From assembly GCF_015752315.1 (NCBI RefSeq), contig NZ_JADOVJ010000001.1, positions 2,286,501 to 2,350,500 on the forward strand: a stretch of 64,000 bases of DNA. Direction: 5' to 3'. Below, in pieces: positions 34,955-43,102 of the stretch. A program made the translations under genes and the position numbers. Source of the stretch: Nocardioides luteus. Lineage in GTDB: Bacteria; Actinomycetota; Actinomycetes; Propionibacteriales; Nocardioidaceae. Below the pieces are notes generated by a model. That model saw only the letters and a list, made by a program, of their open reading frames with translations, was not told the DNA's origin and did not search any database. Positions within the stretch are counted from its first letter, which is position 1. Every line of letters starts with the position of its first letter.

Positions 34955-35323
34955 TCAGTCGGGCAGGAGGCCGAGCTCGGGGTCGAAGGCGACCTGGTAC
35001 GCGGCGATCAGGCCGTCGTCGCCCAGCCGGGCGGCGGCGAGGAAGTGGCCGGTCACGGTCGCCTCGTCCTCGACGACGGCGCCATAGACGAACTCCACGT
35101 TGCCGGCGACCGACGAGCGCTGCGGTACGTGGCGGCGTACGACATCGCCACGGCCCGACAGGTAGGCGACGAGGTCCGTACGGCCGATCCCACGGACGGC
35201 GCGGTTGGGCAGCAGGATCGCGAACTCCACGTCGGGTGTCACGAGTGCCATGCCGGCATCGAAGTCGCTCGCGTCGACGGCGGCGTAGTAGCGGACCAGC
35301 GTGGGAGAGGTCTCGATGGACAT
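34955..35323 (-). CDS. SnoaL-like small protein
   Basis: 122 residues, SnoaL/NTF2 type, beginning with MSIETSPTLVRYYAAVDASD and the conserved TPDVEFAILLPNRAVRG turn. First gene of a two-gene minus operon with 34538-34927. The exact operator at 35328-35340 begins 5 bp before its start codon, so binding would block transcription directly. Confidence 0.75.
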   Translation of the reverse strand: MSIETSPTLVRYYAAVDASDFDAGMALVTPDVEFAILLPNRAVRGIGRTDLVAYLSGRGDVVRRHVPQRSSVAGNVEFVYGAVVEDEATVTGHFLAAARLGDDGLIAAYQVAFDPELGLLPD

Positions 35324-35327
35324 GACT

Positions 35328-35340
35328 TGAACTTAGTTCA
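35328..35340. promoter_or_regulatory. Regulon operator, exact TGAA-N5-TTCA (SnoaL/SDR promoter)
   Basis: TGAACTTAGTTCA, a perfect 5-bp inverted repeat around TTA. It is immediately before the SnoaL-like gene at 35323. Confidence 0.6.
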
Positions 35341-35386
35341 GGGACTATGGGTTGTCCAGGGGATTGATGTGATAGAGGTTACACAT

Positions 35387-35399
35387 CCAACCGACTTCA
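35387..35399. promoter_or_regulatory. Weak regulon operator half, two mismatches
   Basis: CCAACCGACTTCA keeps one perfect half (TTCA) 15 nt before the SDR start at 35415 and lies 59 bp from the exact site at 35328. Confidence 0.3.
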
Positions 35400-35414
35400 G
35401 TTTGAGGAGAGCGC

Positions 35415-36209
35415 ATGAGCGGGCAGCAGGCCGCGCGATTCGACGGGCAGGTCGCCCTGGTGACCGGAGGTGGCTCCGGCATCGGTGCCGCGGTGGCGAG
35501 GCGGCTCGCCGCGGAAGGCTGTGTGCGGGTGCACGTCGCTGACATCGACGCAGCCAACGCCACCGCGGTCGCGGAGTCCGTGGGTGGCCGCGCTCATGTG
35601 GTCGATGTCGCCGACCCGCAGGCGGTCGACGACCTCGTCGCCGCCGTCACCGGGGCGGACGGCCGGCTGGATGTCGTCGTCCACACCGCCGGCGTGGACG
35701 ACCCCGCCGCCAAGGCGCGGATCCTCGCGGCCCAGGAGTCGGGTGAGCCCGTCGACGTGCTGAGCGATCTCGACGACGACGGCTGGCGCCGGGTCATGTC
35801 GATCAACCTCGACGGCACCTTCCACGTGCTCCGCGCGGCCGTACGGGCGATGCGTCCGCGTGGCGGGGGAGCGATCGTGACCGTCGGCTCCTCGGCCGCG
35901 TACGACACGCTGGTCGGCTACCCGCACTACGCGGCCTCGAAGGCGGGCGTGCACGCCTTGTCGCAGTCGGTCGCCAAGGAGGTCATCCCGTACGGGATCC
36001 GGGTGAACACGGTCGCCCCCGGCCCGGTCGACACCCCGATGGCCGGCCGCACGCCGGGTGCTGTCCGCAAGGCGATGGAGGCGAGCGGTGCCATCGGGTA
36101 CGCCTCGGCCGACGACCTCGCCGACAACATCTGCTACCTCGCCTCTCCGGGCGCCAAGAACGTCGTCGGGGCGGTGCTGCTCAGCAACGGCGGCCGCTTC
36201 ACCGTCTGA
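35415..36209 (+). CDS. SDR family oxidoreductase
   Basis: 264 residues. TGGGSGIG cofactor motif (about 18-25), HVADID with an aspartate that favours NAD(H), HTAG in place of NNAG, GSSAAY and catalytic YAASK. AGGAG 6 nt before ATG 35415. It is followed after 34 nt by the FadH-like flavoenzyme, probably in one operon. A 30-residue insertion rich in Asp/Glu lies before the fourth helix. Confidence 0.85.
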   Translation: MSGQQAARFDGQVALVTGGGSGIGAAVARRLAAEGCVRVHVADIDAANATAVAESVGGRAHVVDVADPQAVDDLVAAVTGADGRLDVVVHTAGVDDPAAKARILAAQESGEPVDVLSDLDDDGWRRVMSINLDGTFHVLRAAVRAMRPRGGGAIVTVGSSAAYDTLVGYPHYAASKAGVHALSQSVAKEVIPYGIRVNTVAPGPVDTPMAGRTPGAVRKAMEASGAIGYASADDLADNICYLASPGAKNVVGAVLLSNGGRFTV

Positions 36210-36243
36210 AGAACCACCCCGGAACCGCCGCCGAAAGGACCCC

Positions 36244-38178
36244 ATGGGCACCGACTTCCCACACCTCTTCTCGCCTTTCACCATCGGCTCGATGTCGGTG
36301 AAGAACCGGCTGGTCGCACTCCCGGCCGGAACGAGCATGGCCGTCGACGGCGTGCCGACCCATGGCGACACCGAGCACTTCGAGCGTCTCGCCGCCGGCG
36401 GCGTCGGCGTGATCATCGGTGGCGCTACGGTCGTCCACCCGACGACCACGCTGCGTTCGCGCAAGCTGGTCGAGGCCTATCTCGACGAGTTCGTCCCGGC
36501 CGCGGCGGCCAAGGCCGACGTCATCCACCGCCACGGCGCCAGGTTCATCGGGCAGCTGTGTCATCTGGGACGCGAGTTCATCGGCGGCGAGTCCGACTCG
36601 CCGCCGGTCGCGCCGTCGCCGATCAAGACGGTCCGCGACGCCTACCCGCCTCATGAGCTCACCGTCGCCGAGATCCACGACATCGTCGAAGGGTGGCGGG
36701 TGTCGACGCAGAACCTGGTCGAGGCCGGAGCCGACGGGGTCGAGATCCACGCCGCCCACGGGTATCTGCCCGCGCAGTTCATGTCGCCGCTGACCAACCG
36801 GCGCGAGGACGCCTTCGGCGGCTCCTTCGAGAACCGGATGCGGTTCCTGCACCTCGTCATCGAGGCGATGCGGTCGGTCATCCCCGAGGGCTTCGTCCTC
36901 GGCGTACGTCTCTCGGGCGAGGAGGAGATCCCCGGCGGGATGGACATCGAGGACTGCGTACGCATCGCCGAGGATCTGGCCGGCTCCGGAGTCGACTACT
37001 TCAGCATCACGCACGGCACCCGCGGCAAGTACGTCAAGGACTCGACGAACCCGGACGCCGTCGCGGTGCCGTCGGCGGCGCGCGTGAAGGCGGCCACCGG
37101 TCTGCCGACCCTCGTCGGGCAGCGCATCCGGGACGCGGCGACCGCCGACCACATCGTGAAGACGGGGCGTGCCGATCTGGTCGGGATGGCCCGGGCCCTG
37201 ATCGCCGACCCCGAACTTCCGGCCAAGTCCGAGTCCGGCCGGGTGAGCGAGGTGCGCGGCTGCCTCGGCATCAACCAGGACTGTCGCGCCTTCGATCCGC
37301 ACCTGCACTGCGCCGTCAACGCCGAGATCGGCCGCGGGCGGCATCGCAACGTCGGTGTCCGTGTCGATGCCCCGAAGGAGATCTACGTCGTCGGGGGAGG
37401 GCCGGCGGGTCTAGAGGCGGCACGGGTCGCGGCCGGCCGCGGCCACCGGGTCACCCTCTTCGAGCAGTCGCCGCAGCTCGGCGGTACGGCGCGGGTGGCC
37501 GCCGCATCTCCGCACCGGGCCACCTTCATCGACATCGTCGACTACCAGGAGCGGGAGCTCAAGAGGCTCGGGGTCGACGTGAACCTCGCCGCCGGCATCG
37601 ATGCCGACGACCTCCAGGAGATCCTCGGGATGGCCGATCACGTCGTGGTCGCGACCGGATCGCGCCCGGCGGATCCGCCCGAGGAGCTGGCCGGCCGGCC
37701 GTTCGCGACCGTCGACGACGCGATCACCGGTGAGCTGGAGCACGACGGCGACCGGCGTGCGCTCGTCTACGACGAAGGAGACGGGTTCTGGCCTGCGTAC
37801 AGCGCGGCCGAGGCACTGGTGCGAGCGGGCTGGCAGGTCACCTTCGCGACCGCCCTCGGAGCGCTCGCCTCCCGGGTGCCGGCCGAGAGCGCTGGTCCGC
37901 TGCTCACCCGGCTCGGCGCCGCCGGGGTCGACCTGCAGGTCGCGAGCACGGTCGTCGTGCCCGAGGACCCGGCGGCGCCGCTCCAGCTGGCGCCGGTCTT
38001 CGGTGGTGAGCCGGTGGATCTCGGGCCGGTGCTCACCGTCTGGCACCGGCCGCGGGTCCCCGTGCTGCTGCCGGGTGTGGTCGCCGGCGAGAAGGTGAGC
38101 GTGATCGGCGACTGCCTCACGCCGCGGCGGGTCTCGCACGCGATCGCGGAGGGCTACCGGCTCGGCGCCGAGCTCTGA
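36244..38178 (+). CDS. 2,4-dienoyl-CoA reductase-like (OYE + FAD) flavoprotein with incomplete iron-sulfur site
   Basis: 644 residues in the FadH/trimethylamine dehydrogenase layout: an N-terminal FMN TIM barrel (about 1-360) with HAAHGYLPAQFMSP, then an FAD/NAD(P) domain starting at VVGGGPAGLEAARVA. The family's 4Fe-4S motif C-x2-C-x3-C-x11-C is altered here: C-LG-I-NQD-C-x8-C, so the second cysteine is isoleucine and the last spacing is shorter. It may reduce an enone or dienoyl-CoA with an unusual or absent cluster. ATG 36244 with GAAAGG upstream. Confidence 0.83.
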   Translation: MGTDFPHLFSPFTIGSMSVKNRLVALPAGTSMAVDGVPTHGDTEHFERLAAGGVGVIIGGATVVHPTTTLRSRKLVEAYLDEFVPAAAAKADVIHRHGARFIGQLCHLGREFIGGESDSPPVAPSPIKTVRDAYPPHELTVAEIHDIVEGWRVSTQNLVEAGADGVEIHAAHGYLPAQFMSPLTNRREDAFGGSFENRMRFLHLVIEAMRSVIPEGFVLGVRLSGEEEIPGGMDIEDCVRIAEDLAGSGVDYFSITHGTRGKYVKDSTNPDAVAVPSAARVKAATGLPTLVGQRIRDAATADHIVKTGRADLVGMARALIADPELPAKSESGRVSEVRGCLGINQDCRAFDPHLHCAVNAEIGRGRHRNVGVRVDAPKEIYVVGGGPAGLEAARVAAGRGHRVTLFEQSPQLGGTARVAAASPHRATFIDIVDYQERELKRLGVDVNLAAGIDADDLQEILGMADHVVVATGSRPADPPEELAGRPFATVDDAITGELEHDGDRRALVYDEGDGFWPAYSAAEALVRAGWQVTFATALGALASRVPAESAGPLLTRLGAAGVDLQVASTVVVPEDPAAPLQLAPVFGGEPVDLGPVLTVWHRPRVPVLLPGVVAGEKVSVIGDCLTPRRVSHAIAEGYRLGAEL

Positions 38179-38191
38179 GCGGTAGGCGTCG

Positions 38192-38941
38192 TCAGCGAGC
38201 GGTCCAGCCGCCGTCGGCGTACACCTCGCTGCCGGTCATGTAGCCGGCGTCGTCGCTGCCGAGGAAGGCGACCGCGCCCGCGATCTCGGCGGGGGTGCCG
38301 AGGCGGCCCATCGGGGTGTTGGCGAGCATCGCCTGGTGGCGCGGTGAGCCGCCGAACCGCTCGATCAGCTGAGGGGTCTCGATGAATCCCGGGTGCAGCG
38401 AGTTGACGCGTACGCCCCGGGTGGCCCAGTGCAACGCGGCGTTCTTCGTCATCGTGCGCACCGCCCCCTTGGCGGCATGGTAGGCGATGCTGTTGCCGAG
38501 GCCGCCGGTGCTGCCCAGGATCGAAGCGACGTTGACGATCGATCCGCCGCCGGTGCGTTCCAGCAGCGGTCCGACGTGCTTCATCCCCAGCCAGACCCCG
38601 GTCTGGTCGACCGCGACCACCCGGTCCCAGGTGTCGCGCTCCTCGTCCTCGACGGTCGCGATGCTGCCGATCGCGGCGTTGTTGACCAGCACGTCGAGTC
38701 CGCCCCAGGCGGCCTCGAGCTGCGAGGTGGCGTCGCGCCACTGCTGCTCGTCAGCGACATCCAGCTCGAGGGCGAGGTGGCCGGTGCCGGTGAGGGAGTC
38801 GAGGAGGGGACCGAGGTCGGTCCCGGCCAGGTCGGCCGCGGCGACCCGCGCGCCCTCGGCGCTGAGCCGGGCGCAGATCTCACTGCCCAACCCGCCGCCC
38901 GCTCCGGTCACCAGCACTCGCCGATCTGCGTACCGCTTCAT
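38192..38941 (-). CDS. SDR family oxidoreductase
   Basis: 249 residues. TGAGGGLG cofactor motif (about 12-19), AADLAG after the second strand (NAD preference), NNAA in place of NNAG, a serine in VNVASI and catalytic YHAAK. It converges on the FadH-like gene with a 13-nt gap. Its promoter lies in the divergent gap with the importer genes, where two operators are found. Confidence 0.85.
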   Translation of the reverse strand: MKRYADRRVLVTGAGGGLGSEICARLSAEGARVAAADLAGTDLGPLLDSLTGTGHLALELDVADEQQWRDATSQLEAAWGGLDVLVNNAAIGSIATVEDEERDTWDRVVAVDQTGVWLGMKHVGPLLERTGGGSIVNVASILGSTGGLGNSIAYHAAKGAVRTMTKNAALHWATRGVRVNSLHPGFIETPQLIERFGGSPRHQAMLANTPMGRLGTPAEIAGAVAFLGSDDAGYMTGSEVYADGGWTAR

Positions 38942-38974
38942 CCTTCACCTCGTCCTCTCGGTCCCGTCGAATCC

Positions 38975-38987
38975 CCAAGTGAATTCA
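38975..38987. promoter_or_regulatory. Weak regulon operator, two mismatches
   Basis: CCAAGTGAATTCA; it shares the AAGTGAATTCA string with the site at 19858-19870 and lies 60 bp from the exact site at 39035. Confidence 0.35.
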
Positions 38988-39034
38988 ATGAGATTTTTCC
39001 TTGCCATCGTGTGACCTGCGCCATACAGTCTACC

Positions 39035-39047
39035 TGAACCAACTTCA
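39035..39047. promoter_or_regulatory. Regulon operator, exact TGAA-N5-TTCA (importer promoter)
   Basis: TGAACCAACTTCA, 40 nt before the start of the solute-binding protein gene. Confidence 0.6.
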
Positions 39048-39087
39048 CTTTAGTAACCAGAAGATGCTGTGCCATAAGGGAGAAGAG

Positions 39088-40137
39088 ATGATCAGACGAC
39101 GACTGTTCGCGCTGGCCGCTGCCACGGTGGCGCTCGCGACGACCCTGACGGCCTGCGGTGGCGCTGCCACCGAGACCGAGCTCGCAGGTAGCTGGGACGA
39201 GATCGTCGCGGCGGCCAAGGACGAGGGCTCGGTCACCCTCTACTCCACGCATGCCCCCGACAACCTCGAGCTGCTGAAGAAGGCGTTCGAGGCGAAGTAC
39301 GGGATCAAGCTGAACTACGTACGCGGCACCGACGCCGACATCGTCCCCAAGGTCGAGACCGAGATCCAGACCGGCCAGGGCACCGCGGACGTCCAGATGG
39401 CGACCGACGCGGGCTTCATGGACCGTGCCACGAAGGAGGACTGGAACGTCGAGGTGGTCGGCCCGAGCTTCGACAACGCCGACTACAAGCGCTCCGAGAG
39501 CATCAAGGACGGCAAGTGGTTCCTCTCCAGCGCGACGGTCTTCGGCTACGGGTGGAACACCAGCAAGCTGCCGAAGGGCCTGCACACCTACGAGGACGTC
39601 CTGGCCGCCGACACGAAGGGCGGGAAGCTGGGCATCACCAACCCTGCCGGCATCCCGACGTACGTGGACATGTACCGCCGGATCGACGCCGACTGGGGCG
39701 GTGGGTTCGTGGAGAAGCTCGCCGCCCAGAAGCCGCGCATCTACCCGAGCGCCGTGGCCATCGACCAGGCGATCGCCTCGGGTGAGATCTGGGGCTCCCC
39801 GACGGTCGGTACGACCATGCTCGACACGAAGGCGAGCGGCGCGCCGGTCGACTTCGTGGTGCCCAAGGACCCGTTCGGCGTCCCGTGGTACAGCCAGGTG
39901 CTCGCCTCGGCGCCGCACGCCAACGCCGCCCAGGTGCTCGCGGACTTCATGGTGACGCCCGAGGGGCAGGCCGCCATCTCGCACAACTACGTGGCCGCGC
40001 TGCCCGGCATCGACGGGACCGGCGTCCCCGGCTCGGACCTGCTGGCGCAGGACATCGAGCTCCCCGACCCGAAGACGCTCGACCAGGACTCGGTCAACGA
40101 GTACCAGAAGCAGTGGGAATCGCTCTTCCAGAGCTGA
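39088..40137 (+). CDS. ABC importer substrate-binding lipoprotein
   Basis: 349 residues. A basic N-terminus, hydrophobic stretch and LTAC lipobox (C23) mark an exported lipoprotein anchored to the membrane. The mature part has the family-1 (iron/2-aminoethylphosphonate-like) periplasmic fold: VTLYSTHAPDNLELLKKAF, GTADV and GKLGITNP. Iron-type binding is not obvious, as clear tyrosine clusters are absent. AAGGGAGAAG precedes ATG 39088. Together with the permease and ATPase it forms a complete importer, presumably for the island substrate. Confidence 0.88.
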   Translation: MIRRRLFALAAATVALATTLTACGGAATETELAGSWDEIVAAAKDEGSVTLYSTHAPDNLELLKKAFEAKYGIKLNYVRGTDADIVPKVETEIQTGQGTADVQMATDAGFMDRATKEDWNVEVVGPSFDNADYKRSESIKDGKWFLSSATVFGYGWNTSKLPKGLHTYEDVLAADTKGGKLGITNPAGIPTYVDMYRRIDADWGGGFVEKLAAQKPRIYPSAVAIDQAIASGEIWGSPTVGTTMLDTKASGAPVDFVVPKDPFGVPWYSQVLASAPHANAAQVLADFMVTPEGQAAISHNYVAALPGIDGTGVPGSDLLAQDIELPDPKTLDQDSVNEYQKQWESLFQS

Positions 40138-40177
40138 TCCCCGCCCCTTCGCCGACCCCGACCTCGAGGAAGACCTC

Positions 40178-41878
40178 ATGACCACGATCGTCAGTAGCTC
40201 ACTGCCTCGCCTGCGCGGTGACGCCGCCACCTGGCGCGCGCGCCTGACGTACGCGCCCTTGATCCTCATCCTCGGGTATCTCGTCGTGGTGCCGCTCTAT
40301 CGGCTCCAGTCGCTCGCGTTCGCCGACGGCGCAAGCGGCTACCGGGCCCAGTTCGGGCGCGACGACATCGGGGAGACGCTGCGAACGACACTCCTGCTCG
40401 CGGTGGTCTCGCTGGCCATCGCGATGGTGCTCGGCACCGTACTCGCCTTCGCGACGAGCCGGCTCCCGCGGCGACTCGGCTTCCTGCGGGTCGTGCCGCT
40501 GCTGCCGATCGTGATGCCGTCGGTGGCCAACGTGGCCGGCTGGGCGTTCCTGCTCTCGCCGGGCCCCGGCTACCTCAACGCCATGCTGCGGCACCTGCCG
40601 TGGTGGCAGGACCTCGAGAGCGGTCCGGTCAACATCTACAGCACGACCTGGATCATCATCATCACCGGCTTCGGGCTGACCTCGTTCGTCTACCTCTTCG
40701 TGAGCGCCGGGATGCAGAACATCGGCTCGGAGCACCTGGAGGCCGCGGCGATCAGCGGGTCGTCCACGATCGGGGTCTTCTTCAAGGTCGTGCTGCCGCT
40801 GCTGCGCCCGTCGCTGGTGTACGGCGCGGGTGTCGCGCTGCTGCTCGGGCTCGGCCAGTTCACCGGGCCACTGCTGCTCGGGCAGAACGAGGGCGTGAAC
40901 GTGCTCACCACGGAGATGTATCGGCGCACGAGCGAGTCGCCGACCAACTTCGCCGCGGCCGCGGCCGCGGGGTCGCCCCTGGTGATCTTCGGGCTGCTGG
41001 TGATCTTCGCCCAGCGCTACCTGCTCGGCAACCAGGCGCGGTTCGTCACCCACGGCGGCAAGTCGTTCGCGCCGACGCACGGCCGGTCCGCCTGGGCGGC
41101 CGTCGTCGTCGCGGCGTACGGGCTGGTCGCGCTCGTGCTGCCGTTGATCGGGGTGATCCTGGTGTCGCTCTCGCCGTTCTGGTCGGCCAACCTGTCGTGG
41201 GGCCTGTTCACGCTGGACAACTACCGCGCGCTGGTCGAGACCCCGGGCATCGTCGAGTCGGTGGTGACGAGCGTGGTCACCTCGCTGATCGCGGTCGCGA
41301 TCTGCGTGCCGATCGGGCTCGGCGTCGCCCAGCTGATGGTGCGGCGGCGGGACCTGCCGCTCGTCCGCCTCCTCGGTGACCTGATCACCGCGCTGCCGCT
41401 CGGGATCCCGGCCGTGATCTTCGGCGTCGGCTTCCTGCTGACGTACACCCAGCCGCCGTTCATCCTCTACGGCACCAAGGCGATCATCGTGCTCGTCTAC
41501 GTCGTCCTGATGATCCCGTTCGCGACCCGGATGCAGCTGACGGCGCTGGTGTCGATGGGCAACACCTATCAAGAGGCGTCGGCGGTGAGCGGCGCCGGCC
41601 CGGTGCATACCGCACTCACCATCACGCTTCCCATGCTCAAGCCGGCCGTGCTGAGCTCCGTCGCCCTGATGTTCATCCTGCTCACCCACGAGTTCGCCGC
41701 CTCGATCATGGTGCGCTCGGCGACGACCCAGGTGATGGGCACGCTCCTCTACGACCAGTGGACCAACGGCTCGTACCCGCTGGTCGGGGCGATGGCGATC
41801 CTGATGTCCGCCGTCACCGGAGCCGGTGTCGCCATCGCGATGCTGGTCGGTGGCCGAAACGTGCTCGACAATCTCTGA
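40178..41878 (+). CDS. ABC importer permease, fused two-domain type
   Basis: 566 residues with about twelve membrane segments. Each half carries an EAA loop that contacts the ATPase: EAAAISGSSTIGVFFKVVLP in the first half and EASAVSGAGPVHTALTITLP in the second. The fused layout is known from ferric-iron and phosphonate-type importers (FbpB/PhnT-like). It lies 40 nt after the lipoprotein gene. Confidence 0.9.
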   Translation: MTTIVSSSLPRLRGDAATWRARLTYAPLILILGYLVVVPLYRLQSLAFADGASGYRAQFGRDDIGETLRTTLLLAVVSLAIAMVLGTVLAFATSRLPRRLGFLRVVPLLPIVMPSVANVAGWAFLLSPGPGYLNAMLRHLPWWQDLESGPVNIYSTTWIIIITGFGLTSFVYLFVSAGMQNIGSEHLEAAAISGSSTIGVFFKVVLPLLRPSLVYGAGVALLLGLGQFTGPLLLGQNEGVNVLTTEMYRRTSESPTNFAAAAAAGSPLVIFGLLVIFAQRYLLGNQARFVTHGGKSFAPTHGRSAWAAVVVAAYGLVALVLPLIGVILVSLSPFWSANLSWGLFTLDNYRALVETPGIVESVVTSVVTSLIAVAICVPIGLGVAQLMVRRRDLPLVRLLGDLITALPLGIPAVIFGVGFLLTYTQPPFILYGTKAIIVLVYVVLMIPFATRMQLTALVSMGNTYQEASAVSGAGPVHTALTITLPMLKPAVLSSVALMFILLTHEFAASIMVRSATTQVMGTLLYDQWTNGSYPLVGAMAILMSAVTGAGVAIAMLVGGRNVLDNL

Positions 41879-41958
41879 GGGAGCGTCCCCGGGCATCCGC
41901 CGCCCGTGTCGTACGCCCCGTCGTAATCCCATCAAGCAAGTCCATGGAGGAATGGCCG

Positions 41959-43101
41959 ATGTCCGCCAAGTTCCGAGTCGAAGGACTCACCAAGTCGTAC
42001 GGATCGAACGTCGTCGTCGACCACCTCGACCTCGAGATGGAGGAAGGCGAGTTCCTGGTCCTGCTGGGCCCGAGCGGCTGCGGCAAGACGACCACCCTGC
42101 GCTGTCTGGCCGGCCTGGAGACTCCGGAGTCGGGTGTCATCGACTTCAAGGGACGGCACGTCTTCGACTCCGGCCAGCGGCTGAACCTGCCGGCCCACAA
42201 GCGGGACGTCGGCATGGTGTTCCAGTCCTACGCGCTGTGGCCGAACATGACCGTGCGCAAGAACATCGCCTACCCGCTGAAGGTGCGCAAGATGCGCGAG
42301 GCGCTGGCCGGCGGGCGGGTCGAGGAAGCAGCCGCGATGGTGCACTGCGAGCACCTGCTCGATCGCTACCCGAGCCAGCTCAGCGGTGGGCAGCAGCAGC
42401 GCATCGCCGTCGCCCGGGGCCTGGTCTCGCGTCCGGACCTGGTGCTCTTCGACGAGCCGCTGAGCAACCTCGACGCGCGGCTGCGGGACACGGTGCGTAC
42501 GGAGATCCACCGGTTGCACGAGAGCCTCGGCTTCGGCGCGGTCTTCGTGACCCACGACCAGTCCGAGGCGTTCGCGCTCGGTGACCGCCTGGCCATCATG
42601 CGCGCCGGCAGGATGGAGCAGGTCGACACGCCGCAGCGGGTCTTCGCCGACCCGGCGACCGACTACGTCGCCGAGTTCATCGGCATGTCCAACCGGCTCG
42701 AGCTCCACCGCACCACCGCGGGGTGGCGTACGAACGCGGGAGTCGACATCACGCTCGAGCGGGATCTGCCCGACTCGGACGCCGTGGTCGCCCGGCTGTG
42801 GCCCGACGACCTCGAGCTCTACCGCGACGTGGCGTCGGTGCCGTCCGGCGTCGTCGCGCTCGAGGCCGAGCTGCTCGCCTCCGAGTTCGGCGGACGCACG
42901 TACGACGTCACCGTTGCCGCAGGGCAGGAGGAGTTCCGGCTGCGGGCGAGCAGCGCGCTGCACGGGTCGTGGCTGCGTGGCGCGGAGGAGGGTACGAAGG
43001 TGGTCATCGGGCTGCGCCCCGAGACCATGCAGGTCTATCCGCTGGATGAGGCACCGGCCCGAGCGGAGGCTGCTGTCAGGCCGCTGGTCGCGGCGTCCTG
43101 A
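41959..43101 (+). CDS. ABC importer ATPase with TOBE domain
   Basis: 380 residues. Walker A GPSGCGKTT (37-45), signature LSGGQQQR near 141, Walker B LVLFDEP and H-loop VTHDQSEA. The last 120 residues form a regulatory TOBE-like domain. ATG 41959 has GGAGG 8 nt upstream; ATG 41944 is an alternative. Energises the permease at 40178. The next gene starts 1 nt after the stop. Confidence 0.92.
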   Translation: MSAKFRVEGLTKSYGSNVVVDHLDLEMEEGEFLVLLGPSGCGKTTTLRCLAGLETPESGVIDFKGRHVFDSGQRLNLPAHKRDVGMVFQSYALWPNMTVRKNIAYPLKVRKMREALAGGRVEEAAAMVHCEHLLDRYPSQLSGGQQQRIAVARGLVSRPDLVLFDEPLSNLDARLRDTVRTEIHRLHESLGFGAVFVTHDQSEAFALGDRLAIMRAGRMEQVDTPQRVFADPATDYVAEFIGMSNRLELHRTTAGWRTNAGVDITLERDLPDSDAVVARLWPDDLELYRDVASVPSGVVALEAELLASEFGGRTYDVTVAAGQEEFRLRASSALHGSWLRGAEEGTKVVIGLRPETMQVYPLDEAPARAEAAVRPLVAAS

Positions 43102-43102
43102 C

